A stretch of 64,000 nt of DNA from Microbacterium luteolum (GCF_039533965.1 NZ_BAAAUN010000001.1:1648950-1712949); one strand, 5' to 3'; shown: positions 1 to 8,292, counted from the stretch's first letter. Numbers and translations: made by a program. Notes: a model not told the origin generated them from the letters alone.

Positions 1-185
1 GCGATACGAGGGCATTTGATCTCCGAGACGTTGGTTTCGCGGGCATGGTGTCGTCCATGCCCGGAGCCAGTCTCGAACCCGGCGCATCTGCCGCCAATGG
101 ATCTCGCGAAGATGTCAATACAAGTTGGCGCACCGTTTACTCATGGCCACCCATGTAGGTACCCATCTTCGTGAACGACAGCCGG
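1..185. other. Left-edge intergenic region with hairpin and ars-box-like site
   Basis: No gene can be supported here. A 9-bp perfect inverted repeat (40-48 with 55-63, 6-nt loop) forms a hairpin without a following T-run. The decamer ATGTCAATAC at 112-121 matches a sequence in front of the arsR gene at 3096, so it may be an ArsR operator for a gene lying left of the window. A short leftward frame could start at 58, but only 19 codons are visible and it cannot be identified. Confidence 0.4.
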
Positions 186-593
186 TCAGATCAGCTCGCT
201 CACCAGCTGCTCGATGCGCCTGCGGATGTCGTCGCGGATCGGCCGCACCGCGTCGATCCCCTGGCCGGCCGGATCATCGAGCTTCCAGTCCTCGTAGCGC
301 TTACCCGGGAAGAACGGGCACGCGTCGCCGCACCCCATCGTGATCACGACATCGGATGCCTGGACGGCCTCGGTCGTGAGCACCTTCGGCGCTTCCGCCG
401 TGATGTCGATGCCGAGCTCCGCCATCGCCTCGACCGTGATCGGGTTGATGGCGTCAGCGGGCATGGATCCGGCCGAGCGGACCTCGATGCGGTCGCCGGC
501 GATGTCACGCAGGAACCCCGCGGCCATCTGCGAGCGTCCGGCGTTGTGCACGCAGACGAAGAGGACGGAGGGGGTGGTGTTCGTTTCGGTCAT
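186..593 (-). CDS. arsC: Arsenate reductase, low-molecular-weight phosphatase type (ArsC)
   Basis: This 135-residue protein is a low-molecular-weight tyrosine-phosphatase-fold arsenate reductase. It would reduce arsenate to arsenite in the cytoplasm, in actinobacteria usually with mycothiol or thioredoxin as reductant. The P-loop C-x5-R-S is at residues 14-21 (CVHNAGRS), and the distal motif MGCGDACPFFPG followed by a DDP acid loop is present. The length is normal for a single-domain member. Its ATG at 593 overlaps the stop of the upstream arsR-arsC fusion gene by 4 bp (ATGA), so the two are translationally coupled. Family assignment is secure; the thiol cofactor is inferred from lineage. Confidence 0.93.
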   Translation of the reverse strand: MTETNTTPSVLFVCVHNAGRSQMAAGFLRDIAGDRIEVRSAGSMPADAINPITVEAMAELGIDITAEAPKVLTTEAVQASDVVITMGCGDACPFFPGKRYEDWKLDDPAGQGIDAVRPIRDDIRRRIEQLVSELI

Positions 594-1618
594 GGCTGCT
601 CCTGGTGCGAGGGGGTCAGGGAAAGAAGGTCATCGACGAGGGTGCGGACCCGCGCGGCGATGTCGTCGCGGATGGCTTCCACACCGTCACGCGAAGCCAG
701 GGCGGGGTCGCCCACAGCCCAGTCGTCGTAGCGGACGCCGGGGATGATCGGGCAGACGTCGCCGCAGCCCATGGTCACGACGACGTCGGCCGCGCGGACC
801 GCGTCATCGGTGAGCGGTTTCGGGAAGCGCTGACCTGCCGCATCGCCCTCGATCTCGGCGAGAAGCGAGCGCACATGCGGGTGGATGACATCGGCCGGGC
901 TCGATCCCGCCGAGCGCGCCACGACCTTGCCGCCGGCGAGCTTGTTGACCAGCGCGGCGGCGAGCTGCGAGCGTCCGGCGTTGGCGACGCAGACGAACAG
1001 TACCTGGGGGACGGATGCATCGCGATCGCGGGTGAGATCGCTCAGACGCTGCCGGGCGAATCGCTCGGTGAGCGGCACCAGCGCCGAGGTGACTCGCGCG
1101 GAGCGAGCGAGGGACGTGTACGACTCGCGCACGATCGAGAGCACGACGTCCGAGTCGAGTGCGGGGACCTCCGCCGCAAGCTCCTCGGCGAGGCGGGTCA
1201 CCCGCGCATCGAAGTCCGGTCGAAGTCCGTCGTCGACGGCCGCGTCCTCCCCCGGCACGGAAACCGTGGCCGGAGCGAAGGAGTCGAGCAGCGCGGTCAC
1301 CGCGCCGCGTCGGTTCGGATTGATCCGGTACCAGACCCAGGTGCCACGACGCTCCGAGGTCAGCACGTCGACGTCCTTCAGGACCTTGAGGTGATGCGAG
1401 ACTGTCGGCTGGGAGACGTCGGCGAGCTCCGCGAGATCGCAGACGCACGACTCACCGCGGGGGTCGGAGGCGATCGCGGAGAGCATCCGCAGACGCAGCG
1501 GATCGGAGAGCGCCTTCAACGTCGCGGCCACTGACGAAGCCGCTTCCAGGCCGATCGCGTGGGTGGCGACGGGACTGCATGCCTCGGTTGTGGTCTGCTC
1601 AGCCTCTTGAATCGACAT
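590..1618 (-). CDS. ArsR-ArsC fusion: arsenic-sensing repressor fused to arsenate reductase
   Basis: This 342-residue protein has an N-terminal ArsR/SmtB winged helix (about residues 25-115) and a C-terminal low-molecular-weight phosphatase domain (about 205-335). The repressor half carries the Cys-x-Cys-Asp-Leu arsenite-binding motif (SCVCDLAEL) and the SQPTVSHHLKVL recognition helix. The reductase half carries its own C-x5-R-S loop (CVANAGRS) and a second MGCGD motif. A linker of roughly 90 residues separates them. The protein probably represses its own operon and also reduces arsenate. The arsC gene directly downstream is a second copy of the reductase domain. ArsR-phosphatase fusions are known in actinobacteria. 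The operator palindrome abuts the start codon, which suggests autoregulation. Confidence 0.92.
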   Translation of the reverse strand: MSIQEAEQTTTEACSPVATHAIGLEAASSVAATLKALSDPLRLRMLSAIASDPRGESCVCDLAELADVSQPTVSHHLKVLKDVDVLTSERRGTWVWYRINPNRRGAVTALLDSFAPATVSVPGEDAAVDDGLRPDFDARVTRLAEELAAEVPALDSDVVLSIVRESYTSLARSARVTSALVPLTERFARQRLSDLTRDRDASVPQVLFVCVANAGRSQLAAALVNKLAGGKVVARSAGSSPADVIHPHVRSLLAEIEGDAAGQRFPKPLTDDAVRAADVVVTMGCGDVCPIIPGVRYDDWAVGDPALASRDGVEAIRDDIAARVRTLVDDLLSLTPSHQEQP

Positions 1619-1634
1619 GTGTCTATATTGACAC
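1619..1634. promoter_or_regulatory. Candidate ArsR operator next to the arsR-arsC start codon
   Basis: GTGTCTATATTGACAC has perfect 5-bp arms (GTGTC/GACAC) around a TATATT centre and ends at the base beside the ATG of the fusion gene. On the coding strand TATAGA lies only 3 nt before the ATG, so a -10 element here would give a leaderless or nearly leaderless transcript. The palindrome is directly visible. Binding by ArsR and leaderless transcription are inferences. Confidence 0.5.
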
Positions 1635-1704
1635 TCATCGATATTAGGGGCAACCCGTCGCGCGAGAGTTCACCTACCGGACATCTGCCCGGCGATCGGC
1701 GTCC

Positions 1705-3012
1705 TCAGCCGACGGGGACAGGGCGCGCGCCGATCTGCAGCACGGATGGCGCGGGAGCGGCGCAGCATCCGCTCGCTCCCTCGTCGAACCCGCCCGCACC
1801 TCCGCAGACACCGGTGTCCGGCAGCACCAGCTCATTGCGGGCCGCGGACTCGTGATCTCCGGCGAGGTGCGCGACCACGCTCCGCACCTGCTCGAAACCC
1901 GTCAGCGCGAGGAAGGTCGGCGCGCGCCCGTAGGACTTCGCTCCGACGACGAACAGACCCTGCTCCGGCTGCGCGAGCTGACGCGCTCCCGTCGCCGACA
2001 CCGAACCGCAGGAGTGGATGTTCGGATCGATCTCGGCGGCGATCCCGGCCACGGCCTCGAGCGCCGGGTCGAGATCGATGCGGAGCTCCCGAAGCAGCTC
2101 GGCGTCAGGACGGAAGCCGGTGAGCGCGAACACGTGAGCGGCATCCGTCACCTCGCGCCCGTCCTCGGAGCGGATGGCGAGCGCACCGCCCTGATCCCGG
2201 AACTCCGCGACACGGAATCCCGTGACGACATCGACCATGCCGGATTCGATCACCCTGCGAGCACGTACACCGAGCGCCGCCCGCTCGGGGAGCTCGTCTC
2301 CCGCGCCGCCGCCGAAGACGTTGGTGGCGCTCCCCCGCCGCAGCAGCCAGGTCACGCGCGTGCCGGGTGCACGACGGGCGAGTTCGCTCAGCCGCAGAAC
2401 GGCGTGGGTCGCGGAATGCCCGGCCCCGATCACGACCACATGCGCACCTGCGAATGCGGAGACGTCGTCGGGGATCCGATAGGAGATGAGATCAGCCGAT
2501 GCGTTCTCGCCCAGCGCGGGATAGCCGTCCGCACCGGCCGGATTCGGCTGCCCCCACGTGCCGCTGGCGTCGATCACCGATCGGGCGAGGATGCGTGCCT
2601 CGACACCGTCGACGTTGCGAGTGTGCACCACGAACGGCTGACCGCGGCGTCCGCCGTCAACGACCTTGTCACGCCCCTGGCGCGCGACACCGGTGACGGT
2701 GACGCCGTAGCGCACACGCTCTCCCAGGGCGCCGGCGAGCGGCGCGAGGTATCCGTCGACCCACTCCGCGCCAGTCGGGAACCCGACGGTCGGAGCGGAC
2801 CACCCCGACGGCTCGAGCAGGCGGCGAGCGGCCGCATCGGTGAGTTCGGGCCAGGAGGAGAAGAGGCGCACATGCCCCCACTCCGAAACGGCGGCCGCTG
2901 CCGCGTCTCCACGCTCGAGCACGATGGCGTCCAGCCCTCGTTCCGTCGCATGCGCCGCTGCGGCGAGTCCCTGCGGCCCCGCTCCGATGATCACGACGGG
3001 CAGTTCATCCAT
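1705..3012 (-). CDS. FAD/NAD(P)-dependent oxidoreductase of the ars cluster
   Basis: The 435-residue protein is a flavin-containing monooxygenase/thioredoxin-reductase-like oxidoreductase. An FAD-binding GxGxxG is at residues 10-15 (GAGPQG), and a second dinucleotide motif (VIGAGHSATH) lies about residue 195. The C-terminal tail is rich in glycine and cysteine, with a lone CGG and then a CC pair, reminiscent of metal(loid)-binding tails. It sits between two arsenic-regulator genes and is transcribed away from the arsR at 3096, sharing an 83-bp promoter region. Flavoproteins of this type recur in actinobacterial ars operons (ArsO- or ArsT-like names are used), but the reaction here is not established. 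It probably handles arsenicals or the thiol redox pool. Confidence 0.8.
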   Translation of the reverse strand: MDELPVVIIGAGPQGLAAAAHATERGLDAIVLERGDAAAAAVSEWGHVRLFSSWPELTDAAARRLLEPSGWSAPTVGFPTGAEWVDGYLAPLAGALGERVRYGVTVTGVARQGRDKVVDGGRRGQPFVVHTRNVDGVEARILARSVIDASGTWGQPNPAGADGYPALGENASADLISYRIPDDVSAFAGAHVVVIGAGHSATHAVLRLSELARRAPGTRVTWLLRRGSATNVFGGGAGDELPERAALGVRARRVIESGMVDVVTGFRVAEFRDQGGALAIRSEDGREVTDAAHVFALTGFRPDAELLRELRIDLDPALEAVAGIAAEIDPNIHSCGSVSATGARQLAQPEQGLFVVGAKSYGRAPTFLALTGFEQVRSVVAHLAGDHESAARNELVLPDTGVCGGAGGFDEGASGCCAAPAPSVLQIGARPVPVG

Positions 3013-3031
3013 GACATCTCCTCAGATCGAA

Positions 3032-3082
3032 AAACTTCAATACGAAGACCATCCCCCACCTATCGAAGAATGTCAATACGTG
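3032..3082. promoter_or_regulatory. Divergent ars promoter region with repeated TCAATACG motif
   Basis: The short gap between the FAD oxidoreductase and the second arsR contains TTCAATACG (from about 3036) and GTCAATACG (from about 3071). Both share TCAATACG, and the second matches the decamer ATGTCAATAC at the left edge of the window. Repeated half-sites in a divergent ars promoter are what an ArsR operator would look like. The repeats are seen directly; their function is inferred. Confidence 0.4.
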
Positions 3083-3095
3083 GCAGACTAGCGGA

Positions 3096-3437
3096 GTGAG
3101 CCTGCCCCTGACCATCGAATCGAACTCGTGCTGCGTCCCCCGTGTCACCTCCACCGCCTCCGTCGAAGACGCGGAACGAGCAGCGCGCGTCTTCAAGGCG
3201 CTCGGCGACCCGACGCGCGTTCGGCTGCTGTCGCTCATCGCCGCAGGCGAGGGCGGGGAAGCGTGCATCTGCGACCTCACCGAACCGGTCGGACTCTCGC
3301 AGGGCACGGTCTCGCACCACATGAAGCTGCTCGCGGAAGCAGGTCTCGTCACGCGCGAGCAGCGCGGCAAATGGGCGTACTTCGCCCTCAACGGCTCAGT
3401 GCTCGACGCCGCGGCCGACGCGCTGCGCACGACCTGA
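3096..3437 (+). CDS. arsR: ArsR/SmtB-family arsenic-responsive repressor
   Basis: This 113-residue winged-helix repressor starts at a GTG. It carries an N-terminal vicinal cysteine pair (SCC at about residues 11-13) and a Cys-x-Cys-Asp-Leu motif (EACICDL) at the start of the DNA-binding helices, followed by LSQGTVSHHMKLL. N-terminal cysteines combined with the CxC motif resemble arsenite sites described for actinobacterial ArsR proteins. It is divergent from the FAD oxidoreductase and most likely controls the shared promoter. It is distinct from the ArsR domain in the fusion at 590-1618, so the cluster has two sensors. Confidence 0.9.
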   Translation: MSLPLTIESNSCCVPRVTSTASVEDAERAARVFKALGDPTRVRLLSLIAAGEGGEACICDLTEPVGLSQGTVSHHMKLLAEAGLVTREQRGKWAYFALNGSVLDAAADALRTT

Positions 3438-3779
3438 CGCGGGCTGCGCCCCGGGATCGACCTCGAAGTAGAGATGGGCGTGCAGTGCGCACCTCTCGTT
3501 GAACGCCGCGCCGCACTCCGGACACGACGACGACACCAGGTAGTCGGCGATCGCCAGCTCCTCGCCGCACGCTCCGCACAGCACCGCCTTGGTATCGCGC
3601 TCCCCGACGCCCCACTGTCGCGCGGGGTGCCCGGCGGCCTCCGCATGACAGAGGTGGCACGGGTAGTACTCGCCGCAGCAGGCGAAGCGGATGGCGACGA
3701 TGTCGACGGCGGTCCGATAGTGCACACATCGCGTCATCTCGTCGACGACGGCTCCCCGCACCACCGGGCGACTAGACAT
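3396..3779 (-). CDS. CHY zinc-finger protein
   Basis: The product (127 residues from the ATG at 3779, or 130 from a GTG at 3788) is a CHY-type zinc-finger protein. It begins with a C-V-H-Y motif, then ACC, CHLCH, CGAC and CPEC pairs, giving enough Cys/His ligands for three zinc ions. Small stand-alone CHY proteins are related to yeast Hot13, which acts on zinc and disulfide exchange, but the bacterial role is unknown. The gene overlaps the end of the tetR gene at 3772, so it is probably co-transcribed and translationally coupled. Its 3' end overlaps the convergent arsR gene by about 40 bp. Confidence 0.85.
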   Translation of the reverse strand: MSSRPVVRGAVVDEMTRCVHYRTAVDIVAIRFACCGEYYPCHLCHAEAAGHPARQWGVGERDTKAVLCGACGEELAIADYLVSSSCPECGAAFNERCALHAHLYFEVDPGAQPASGRAQRVGRGVEH

Positions 3780-4545
3780 GATGATCACGACCCTCGATCA
3801 GTGTGGCAAGAGCGTCGAGCGTGCGCGCGAGCCCGAACGCCCAGGCCTGGCTCGCACCCCACGCGCCACCCTGCGCCTCCCCAGCGGCTGCACCGATGCG
3901 CACCGCCCGAGGATAGGCGTCGGGGTCGAGGGCGCGCGCGAGGATCGGCTGGTTCGCGGACCACCACTGCTCGTCGCTCATCGCCGTGTCGGTGACCGCC
4001 CGCGCAGCATCGTGCGCCGAGCGGCAGTGGGACTGGACGAAGCCGAGAAGATAGGAGAGCGACGCGTCGACGTCGATGTCCGAGAGTCCGGTGCCGTCGA
4101 AAGCGGCGAGCTCGTGCTCGTACTTCGCCATCACGCCGGGCCCGAGCGGCGGCCTGCTGAGCGCGGCGACCTCAGTGAGCCACGGATGCCGGGTCAGCAG
4201 CTCGCGGTTCGCATGGGCGATCTCGGTCACCCGTTCGCGCCACGGTCGGTCACCCGTGTCGGGCCTCGCCATGCCGGCGTAGAGCGCGTCGACCATGAGG
4301 TCGAGGAGCTCCGGCTTGCCGGGCACGTACGTGTACACCGACATCGGCGAGATGCCGACGCGCTCGGCGACCGCACGCACCGTGACTCCGGCGAGTCCCT
4401 GCTCGTCGGCGATGCCGAGCGCCGCGTCGACGAGGCGCCCCACGGCGACGGAGCGTGCCGGCCCTCTCCGCGGCGCCGCGGGCTCACCCCAGAGCAGCGC
4501 GAGGGTCCGGCTCGGCTCTCCTGCACCCGTGCGATCGGCATCCAT
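3772..4545 (-). CDS. TetR/AcrR-family transcriptional regulator
   Basis: The 257-residue protein has a TetR helix-turn-helix at about residues 33-80 (VGRLVDAALGIADEQG through ISPMSVYTYVPGK). The C-terminal ligand-binding half resembles the TetR_C_11 type, with conserved WRERV and HPWLTEV segments. The ATG at 4545 faces a VOC-family gene, and the shared gap contains two 11-bp direct repeats that are probably its operator. Its ligand cannot be told from sequence. Confidence 0.88.
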   Translation of the reverse strand: MDADRTGAGEPSRTLALLWGEPAAPRRGPARSVAVGRLVDAALGIADEQGLAGVTVRAVAERVGISPMSVYTYVPGKPELLDLMVDALYAGMARPDTGDRPWRERVTEIAHANRELLTRHPWLTEVAALSRPPLGPGVMAKYEHELAAFDGTGLSDIDVDASLSYLLGFVQSHCRSAHDAARAVTDTAMSDEQWWSANQPILARALDPDAYPRAVRIGAAAGEAQGGAWGASQAWAFGLARTLDALATLIEGRDHHV

Positions 4546-4572
4546 GGGAATGATCTTGCCATATCTGCGTTA

Positions 4573-4597
4573 TACGTCGTACATTGTACGTCGTACA
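4573..4597. promoter_or_regulatory. Candidate TetR operator: two direct repeats
   Basis: TACGTCGTACA occurs at 4573-4583 and again at 4587-4597, a 14-bp period, in the short gap between the divergent tetR and VOC genes. The position and the near-palindromic character of each unit (GTACGTCGTAC-like) fit a regulator-binding site controlling both genes. The repeats are visible; binding is inferred. Confidence 0.5.
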
Positions 4598-4618
4598 GTG
4601 TTATCGATAGGAGCAGTC

Positions 4619-5017
4619 ATGCAGTTCACCTCGACAGCCATCTCGCTGAACGTGCCCGACGTCGACGCCTCGGCCGAATGGGCGCAGAAGCACCTCGGCT
4701 TCTCGGTCGCGATGGCGGCCGACGGATTCTCGTCGTTGCAGCATCCGGATGCCGGGATCAACCTGATCTACCTGCGCACGGGCCTGTCGACGTTCAAGCC
4801 GGCCTCGGCCGCCGTGAATGCCGCCGGACTGCTCGTCGTCTTCACGGTCGACGCCATCGACGACGACTACGCCCGCCTGCAGCAGGAGGGTGTCACCATC
4901 GTCACCCCGATCGAGACCGAGCCCTGGGGCGAGCGCTACTTCCAGATGACGGATCCGAACGGCGTCGTCTACCAGCTCGTACAGTGGGTCGAGCCGACCG
5001 AGGGGTACACCAGCTGA
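4619..5017 (+). CDS. VOC-family (glyoxalase/bleomycin-resistance fold) protein
   Basis: The 132-residue product is a single vicinal-oxygen-chelate domain pair. The N-terminal half shows NVPDVDASAEWAQKHLGF and the C-terminal half ends with ERYFQMTDPNGVVYQLVQW, the classical FxDPdGN-type strand. An AGGAG precedes the ATG at 4619, which is why this start is chosen over longer upstream frames. Members are metal-dependent dioxygenases, isomerases or drug-binding proteins, and the substrate is unknown. The divergent TetR gene probably regulates it. Confidence 0.85.
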   Translation: MQFTSTAISLNVPDVDASAEWAQKHLGFSVAMAADGFSSLQHPDAGINLIYLRTGLSTFKPASAAVNAAGLLVVFTVDAIDDDYARLQQEGVTIVTPIETEPWGERYFQMTDPNGVVYQLVQWVEPTEGYTS

Positions 5018-5024
5018 CCCTCGG

Positions 5025-5867
5025 TCACGGCGCGTACTGCGGCCCCAGGACGGAGAGCAGCTTCAGCTTGTCGTGGCTCTCCGATCCCGGGACCGCGGTG
5101 TAGACCAGCAGCGCCTGCGAGGACCCCGGATCGATCAGGCTCTGACAGGACAGATCGAGGGCGCCGAGCTCGGGGTGGATGAACCGCTTGGTGTCCTGCG
5201 GGCGCAGCCCGATCTCCTGCCGATCCCAGAGCACCCGGAACTCCTCGCTCTCGTCGCGAAGTATCCGGCAGAGCTCGGCGGCACGCGATTCCGGGCCGTT
5301 GCGCGCCATCACCTCGCGCAGGCCGGAGACCCAGAGTCGAGCGAGGAACGCGTGGTCGCGCGGGTCGTAGAGATCCCGGGAACGCGGATCCGTGAACCAC
5401 CGGAACCCGATGCTGCGCTGCGGACCGGTCAGCCGTGCCGTGTCGCCGGTGAGAGCGACGCCGAGCGCGGTCTGACGCAGCGTCTCCCCCAGCTCCGTGA
5501 CCACCTCGGCCGGTGTGTCCTCCAGCCGGTCCAGGATGCGCAGCATCCCCGGGGAGACATGGTCGCTCTCCACACCGCGAGTGGGAGGCCGATGGCCGGC
5601 CAGCCGGAACAGGTGGTCGCGTTCATCGACCGAGAGATGGAGCCCCTGGGCGATCGACGCGATCATCTGCTCCGACGGCAGCGGGCCGCTGCCGCGCTCG
5701 AGGCGCGCGTAGTAGTCGGCGGACATGTGGCTGAGCGCCGCCACCTCCTCGCGCCGGAGCCCCTCGGTGCGCCGGCGCTGCCCGCGAGGCAGACCCACGT
5801 CCTCCGGCTGGAGGACGTCGCGCCGCATCCGGAGGAACTCCGCCAGCCCCACCCTGTCGATCCCCAT
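5025..5867 (-). CDS. XRE-family regulator with MmyB-like ligand-binding domain
   Basis: The 280-residue protein starts at the ATG at 5867 (MGIDRVGLAEF). An upstream in-frame start would add 30 residues of low-complexity sequence. The N-terminal helix-turn-helix carries the RRTEGLRREEVAALSHMSADYYARLERG signature and is followed by a PAS-like MmyB domain of about 160 residues. Such proteins typically control an adjacent divergently transcribed oxidoreductase, and an SDR gene begins 125 bp away. A paralogue of the same architecture lies at 10418-11296 beside an alcohol dehydrogenase gene. Confidence 0.9.
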   Translation of the reverse strand: MGIDRVGLAEFLRMRRDVLQPEDVGLPRGQRRRTEGLRREEVAALSHMSADYYARLERGSGPLPSEQMIASIAQGLHLSVDERDHLFRLAGHRPPTRGVESDHVSPGMLRILDRLEDTPAEVVTELGETLRQTALGVALTGDTARLTGPQRSIGFRWFTDPRSRDLYDPRDHAFLARLWVSGLREVMARNGPESRAAELCRILRDESEEFRVLWDRQEIGLRPQDTKRFIHPELGALDLSCQSLIDPGSSQALLVYTAVPGSESHDKLKLLSVLGPQYAP

Positions 5868-5992
5868 GCGCACGGCATCCTCTCGTCGCTGATGATCCTG
5901 ACATGCCTGTGCTCCGGCATCCACTGATCGACGAGTCCTGGATAGCTCGCCGCGCACCGATCAGGGTGGAGGAGAACTGAAGGAGCACACTC

Positions 5993-6934
5993 ATGCCGCG
6001 CAAGATCGACATCACCGTCCCGTCGCTGACCGGGCGCCGCGCCGTCGTCACCGGAGGGAGCGACGGCATCGGCCTGCGGATCGCCACCCGCCTCGCTCGG
6101 GCCGGCGCCGACGTCGTGCTGCCGGTCCGCAACCTCTCCAAGGGCGAGGCAGCGGCCGCAGGCATCCGCGACCAGGTTCCCGGCGCCGAGATCACGCTGC
6201 TGCCCCTGGATCTGTCGTCGCTCGCGTCGATCGCCGCGTTCGGCGACAGCATGCGCGAGGACGGCCGCCCCATCCATCTGCTGATCAACAACGCCGGCGT
6301 CATGACCCCACCCGACCGGCAGCTCACAGCCGACGGCTTCGAGCTCCAGTTCGGAACGAACCACCTCGGCCACTTCGCCCTCGTCGGGCAGCTGCTGCCG
6401 CTCCTGCGTGCAGGCAGGGCCCGCGTCACCTCGCAGGTGAGCATCGCCGCGAACTCGGGCTCCATCCACTGGGACGACCTGAACTGGGAGCAGTCCTACA
6501 GCGGCGCCCGCGCGTACAGCCAGTCCAAGATCGCCTTCGGGCAGTTCGCGCTCGAGCTCGACCGGCACAGCGAGGCACAGGGCTGGGGCATCACGAGCAA
6601 CCTCGCCCACCCCGGGATCGCACCCACCAGCCTGCTCGCCGCGAGGCCCGAATTGGAGCGTGGGCAGGACACGGTCAGCGTGCGCATGATCCGGTGGGCG
6701 TCCGCACGCGGCATCCTGGTCGGCACGCCGGAATCGGCCGCTCTCCCGGCCCTCTACGCCGCGACCTCTCCCGACGCACGCCGCCGTGCGCTCTACGGCC
6801 CGCTCGGGATCGGCCACCTCGGAGGCGCTCCCGCCGAGCAGCGGCTGTACTCGCGCCTGCGCAGCGAGGAGGAAGCGCAGCGCGTGTGGCAGGTCTCCGA
6901 GGAACTCACCGGGGCGCGGATCACCGGCGCCTGA
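5993..6934 (+). CDS. Short-chain dehydrogenase/reductase (SDR)
   Basis: This 313-residue SDR is of the retinol-dehydrogenase-like type. It shows the cofactor motif TGGSDGIG near residue 20, LINNAGVM near residue 97, and the catalytic YSQSK (Y-x3-K). A GGAG-rich Shine-Dalgarno precedes the ATG. The substrate is unknown; the family reduces or oxidises carbonyl or alcohol groups with NADP(H). It is divergent from an XRE-MmyB regulator that probably controls it. Confidence 0.9.
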   Translation: MPRKIDITVPSLTGRRAVVTGGSDGIGLRIATRLARAGADVVLPVRNLSKGEAAAAGIRDQVPGAEITLLPLDLSSLASIAAFGDSMREDGRPIHLLINNAGVMTPPDRQLTADGFELQFGTNHLGHFALVGQLLPLLRAGRARVTSQVSIAANSGSIHWDDLNWEQSYSGARAYSQSKIAFGQFALELDRHSEAQGWGITSNLAHPGIAPTSLLAARPELERGQDTVSVRMIRWASARGILVGTPESAALPALYAATSPDARRRALYGPLGIGHLGGAPAEQRLYSRLRSEEEAQRVWQVSEELTGARITGA

Positions 6935-6983
6935 GCCGATCGAGACTGTGAACCCGTACAGCTAGGGGGCGTAACGTCCGATC

Positions 6984-7175
6984 ATGAACGCACAAGTGAA
7001 GATCGCGGGGCACAGCCCCGAACCGCTGGGTCACGGATCCGCTCCCGTCGACGCGCCTTCTGGGTCGCCGACGATCGTGCAGACGCCCGACCCCCACGCC
7101 GCCCTCACAGCGATCGACGACGACGAGGCACGCATCTCGGACTGGGCGGAAGAAGGCGGGCCCGCCCGCGACTAG
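6984..7175 (+). CDS. Small hypothetical protein upstream of the desaturase
   Basis: A 63-residue acidic reading frame with no recognised domain ends 24 bp before the desaturase gene. Its codons show the strong GC third-position bias of neighbouring genes, but a clear ribosome binding site at a normal distance is not seen. It may be a short co-transcribed gene or a chance frame. Confidence 0.4.
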   Translation: MNAQVKIAGHSPEPLGHGSAPVDAPSGSPTIVQTPDPHAALTAIDDDEARISDWAEEGGPARD

Positions 7176-7199
7176 GGCGACACCCGCGAAGAGGTCATC

Positions 7200-8288
7200 A
7201 TGGACGACATCCGTCCGACCGTCCGCACCCGTCCGCGCGACAGCGCGACCCGCACGCCGAGCACCTTCACGGAGCTGGCGCAGGCCGTGCGCGAGCGCGG
7301 ACTGCTGCGCCGCCGCTACGGCTACTACTGGTCGAAGCTCGTGGGCGCGCCGCTGGTGCTCATCGCCTGCATCTTCGTGTTCGTCTGGATCGGCGACACC
7401 TGGTGGCAGCTGTTCACCGCGGCTGTGCTCGCGATCGTGTTCACCCAGATCGCGTTCCTCGGCCACGACGCCGCCCACCGCCAGATCTTCGTCTCCGGAC
7501 GCTGGAACGACTGGGTCAGCCTGATCCTGGGCGACCTGCTCGTCGGCATGAGCTACGGCTGGTGGCAGCACAAGCACACGCGACATCACGCGAATCCCAA
7601 CAAGCTCGGCGCCGACCCCGACATCGAGCTGCCCGTCATCGCGGTCACGGCCGAAAGTGCGGCACGGCATCACAGCCCGCTGGTGTCATGGCTGCGCGCG
7701 CATCAGGGCCTGATGTTCTTCCCGATCCTCCTCTTCGAGGGTCTGTCGCTCCACGCCTCGAGCGTTCGACGCGTGTTCACCCGCGGCCGCCTCGAACGAC
7801 GATGGGTGGAGATCGTCTTCCTGGCCGTGCGGATGATCGGCTACCTGGTGCTGGTGTTCCTCGTGCTCTCCCCGGGCATCGCCTTCGTGTTCCTCGCCGT
7901 GCAGCTCGGACTCTTCGGCTTCTACATGGGCATCGCGTTCGCGCCGAACCACAAAGGGATGCCGGTGGTCCCGCGGGACATGACGCTGGACTTCCTGCGG
8001 CGCCAGGTGTTGATGAGCCGCAACGTGAGCGGCAGCCGGTTCGTCGATGTCCTTCTCGGCGGGCTGAACTACCAGGTCGAGCATCATCTCTTCCCCTCGA
8101 TGCCACGCCCTCACCTGCGTCGCGCGGCTCCCGTGGTCGAGGCGTACTGCCGCGAGCTCGGGGTGCCGTACACCAGCATCGGCCTGTTCGCCTCGTACGC
8201 GATCGTCGTCCGCTACATCAACCGCGTAGGGCTCGGCGAGCGCGACGTGTTCAGCTGTCCCCTGATCGAGCAGCGCAGTCACGTGTAG
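7200..8288 (+). CDS. Membrane fatty acid desaturase
   Basis: The 362-residue integral membrane di-iron desaturase has all three histidine boxes: HDAAH (about residue 89), HKHTRHH (about residue 121) and QVEHHLFP (about residue 297). About four hydrophobic spans lie around them. Actinobacterial members introduce double bonds into acyl-CoA or acyl lipids and adjust membrane fluidity; regioselectivity cannot be read from sequence. The start codon follows a weak AAGAGG site. Confidence 0.92.
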   Translation: MDDIRPTVRTRPRDSATRTPSTFTELAQAVRERGLLRRRYGYYWSKLVGAPLVLIACIFVFVWIGDTWWQLFTAAVLAIVFTQIAFLGHDAAHRQIFVSGRWNDWVSLILGDLLVGMSYGWWQHKHTRHHANPNKLGADPDIELPVIAVTAESAARHHSPLVSWLRAHQGLMFFPILLFEGLSLHASSVRRVFTRGRLERRWVEIVFLAVRMIGYLVLVFLVLSPGIAFVFLAVQLGLFGFYMGIAFAPNHKGMPVVPRDMTLDFLRRQVLMSRNVSGSRFVDVLLGGLNYQVEHHLFPSMPRPHLRRAAPVVEAYCRELGVPYTSIGLFASYAIVVRYINRVGLGERDVFSCPLIEQRSHV

Positions 8289-8292
8289 CCGC

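Noticed and set aside
1..58. Possible N-terminus of a leftward gene
   Set aside because: Only 19 codons are visible, with no ribosome binding site and mixed codon bias.
1852..3099. Long rightward frame opposite the FAD oxidoreductase
   Set aside because: Fully antisense to a gene with two clear dinucleotide-binding motifs.
3778..5103. Long rightward frame opposite tetR and through the VOC gene
   Set aside because: Overlaps two supported genes in other frames and has no conserved sequence.
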